From contig WHUZ01000210.1 of the NCBI GenBank assembly GCA_015179045.1, positions 1-28,586 of the forward strand: a stretch of DNA of 28,586 nt, in the 5' to 3' direction. Positions 28,358 to 28,586 of the stretch are shown here, one piece after another (within the stretch, counting starts at the first letter, position 1; each line of letters opens with the position of its first letter). The notes under the pieces were generated by a model, which saw nothing but the letters and a program-made list of their open reading frames with translations, was not told the DNA's origin and ran no database searches. The translations under genes and the position numbers were made by a program. Source of the DNA: Kalaharituber pfeilii. Taxonomy: Eukaryota; Ascomycota; Pezizomycetes; Pezizales; Pezizaceae.

Positions 28358-28586
28358 CTAAGAATCGATAAGCAGATGCTAACTGAGAGCTAGGTCCTTA
28401 CATGACCTTCGTATTGTGGAGGAGGGGATGGCTCGGGGGGCTGGGAGCGATATAAAGGCCCCCGGCCAGAGGCGGGGAATAAGGGGACGCCTTGGTGAAA
28501 CTACTAAGGTGGATGGAGACAGGATTTGAAGGGGGTTTATATCTTTTTTCAGTTATCGTCTGCATGGTTTACCTTTATTTTCTTAT
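28358..28586. other. 3' flank; TATA-like site near the window end
   Basis: GATATAAAG at about 28449 on the plus strand, followed by GC-rich sequence, could be the promoter of a gene beyond the window. No coding sequence is visible. Confidence 0.3.

Overview
This looks like a piece of a filamentous ascomycete (Pezizomycotina) nuclear genome. The reasons are intron-split genes with short GTAAGT- or GTGAGT-type introns (94 and 95 nt in the two clearest cases), a 12-helix MATE-type transporter with a long acidic N-terminus, a fungal secreted protein with two FAS1 domains, an F-box protein, and remains of fungal LINE retrotransposons. No ribosomal RNA, convincing tRNA, CRISPR array or bacterial-style operon is visible. 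The genus cannot be read from the sequence.

Layout of host genes. 1.2-2.5 kb, minus: coiled coil plus fascin-like beta-trefoil protein. 3.3-3.7 kb, minus: small broken gene. 6.2-8.2 kb, plus: MATE-like transporter with one intron. 12.6-13.0 kb, minus: membrane-protein exon or fragment. 13.1-15.9 kb, plus: F-box protein with a long unrecognised C-terminal part and probably four introns. 22.1-24.2 kb, minus: 691-residue orphan membrane protein. 27.3-28.4 kb, plus: secreted protein with two FAS1 domains. Between them lie long gene-poor stretches (3.7-6.2, 8.2-10.3, 11.9-12.6 and 24.2-27.3 kb).

The dominant theme is retroposition. About 25 poly(A)-tailed insertions lie in 28.6 kb, in both orientations, and 20 have a recognisable 8-14 bp target-site duplication (TSD). 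They end in one of two unrelated 3' tails. Tail family 1 is a hairpin with outer arms CTCGC/GCGAG and inner arms GCCC/GGGC, followed by TAATGATA and poly(A). Tail family 2 is a hairpin with arms CCCTGC/GCGGGG, followed by TTACGTGA and poly(A). Copies range from a 1,433 bp element encoding only a LINE ORF1-like protein, through 391, 303, 208 and 140 bp copies, to a large class of about 50-60 bp that is just the hairpin plus poly(A). The smallest carry 20, 11 or essentially zero bases of body.

How the parts fit. A family-2 tail ends a 5'-truncated LINE (RNase H and C-terminal zinc motif, 18.1-20.6 kb). A family-1 tail ends a 208 bp copy carrying what looks like the last 24 codons of a LINE ORF2. 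ORF1-only 'half-LINE' derivatives occur with both tails and stop before any zinc knuckles. My inference is that LINE machinery recognises these hairpins and mobilises half-LINEs and 'micro-retroposons' whose 5' ends cluster at the hairpin base. This is the most interesting system in the window. Two half-LINEs sit side by side inside the LINE ORF2, and removing both together with their TSDs restores one open frame. One micro-retroposon lies at a predicted splice junction of the F-box gene.
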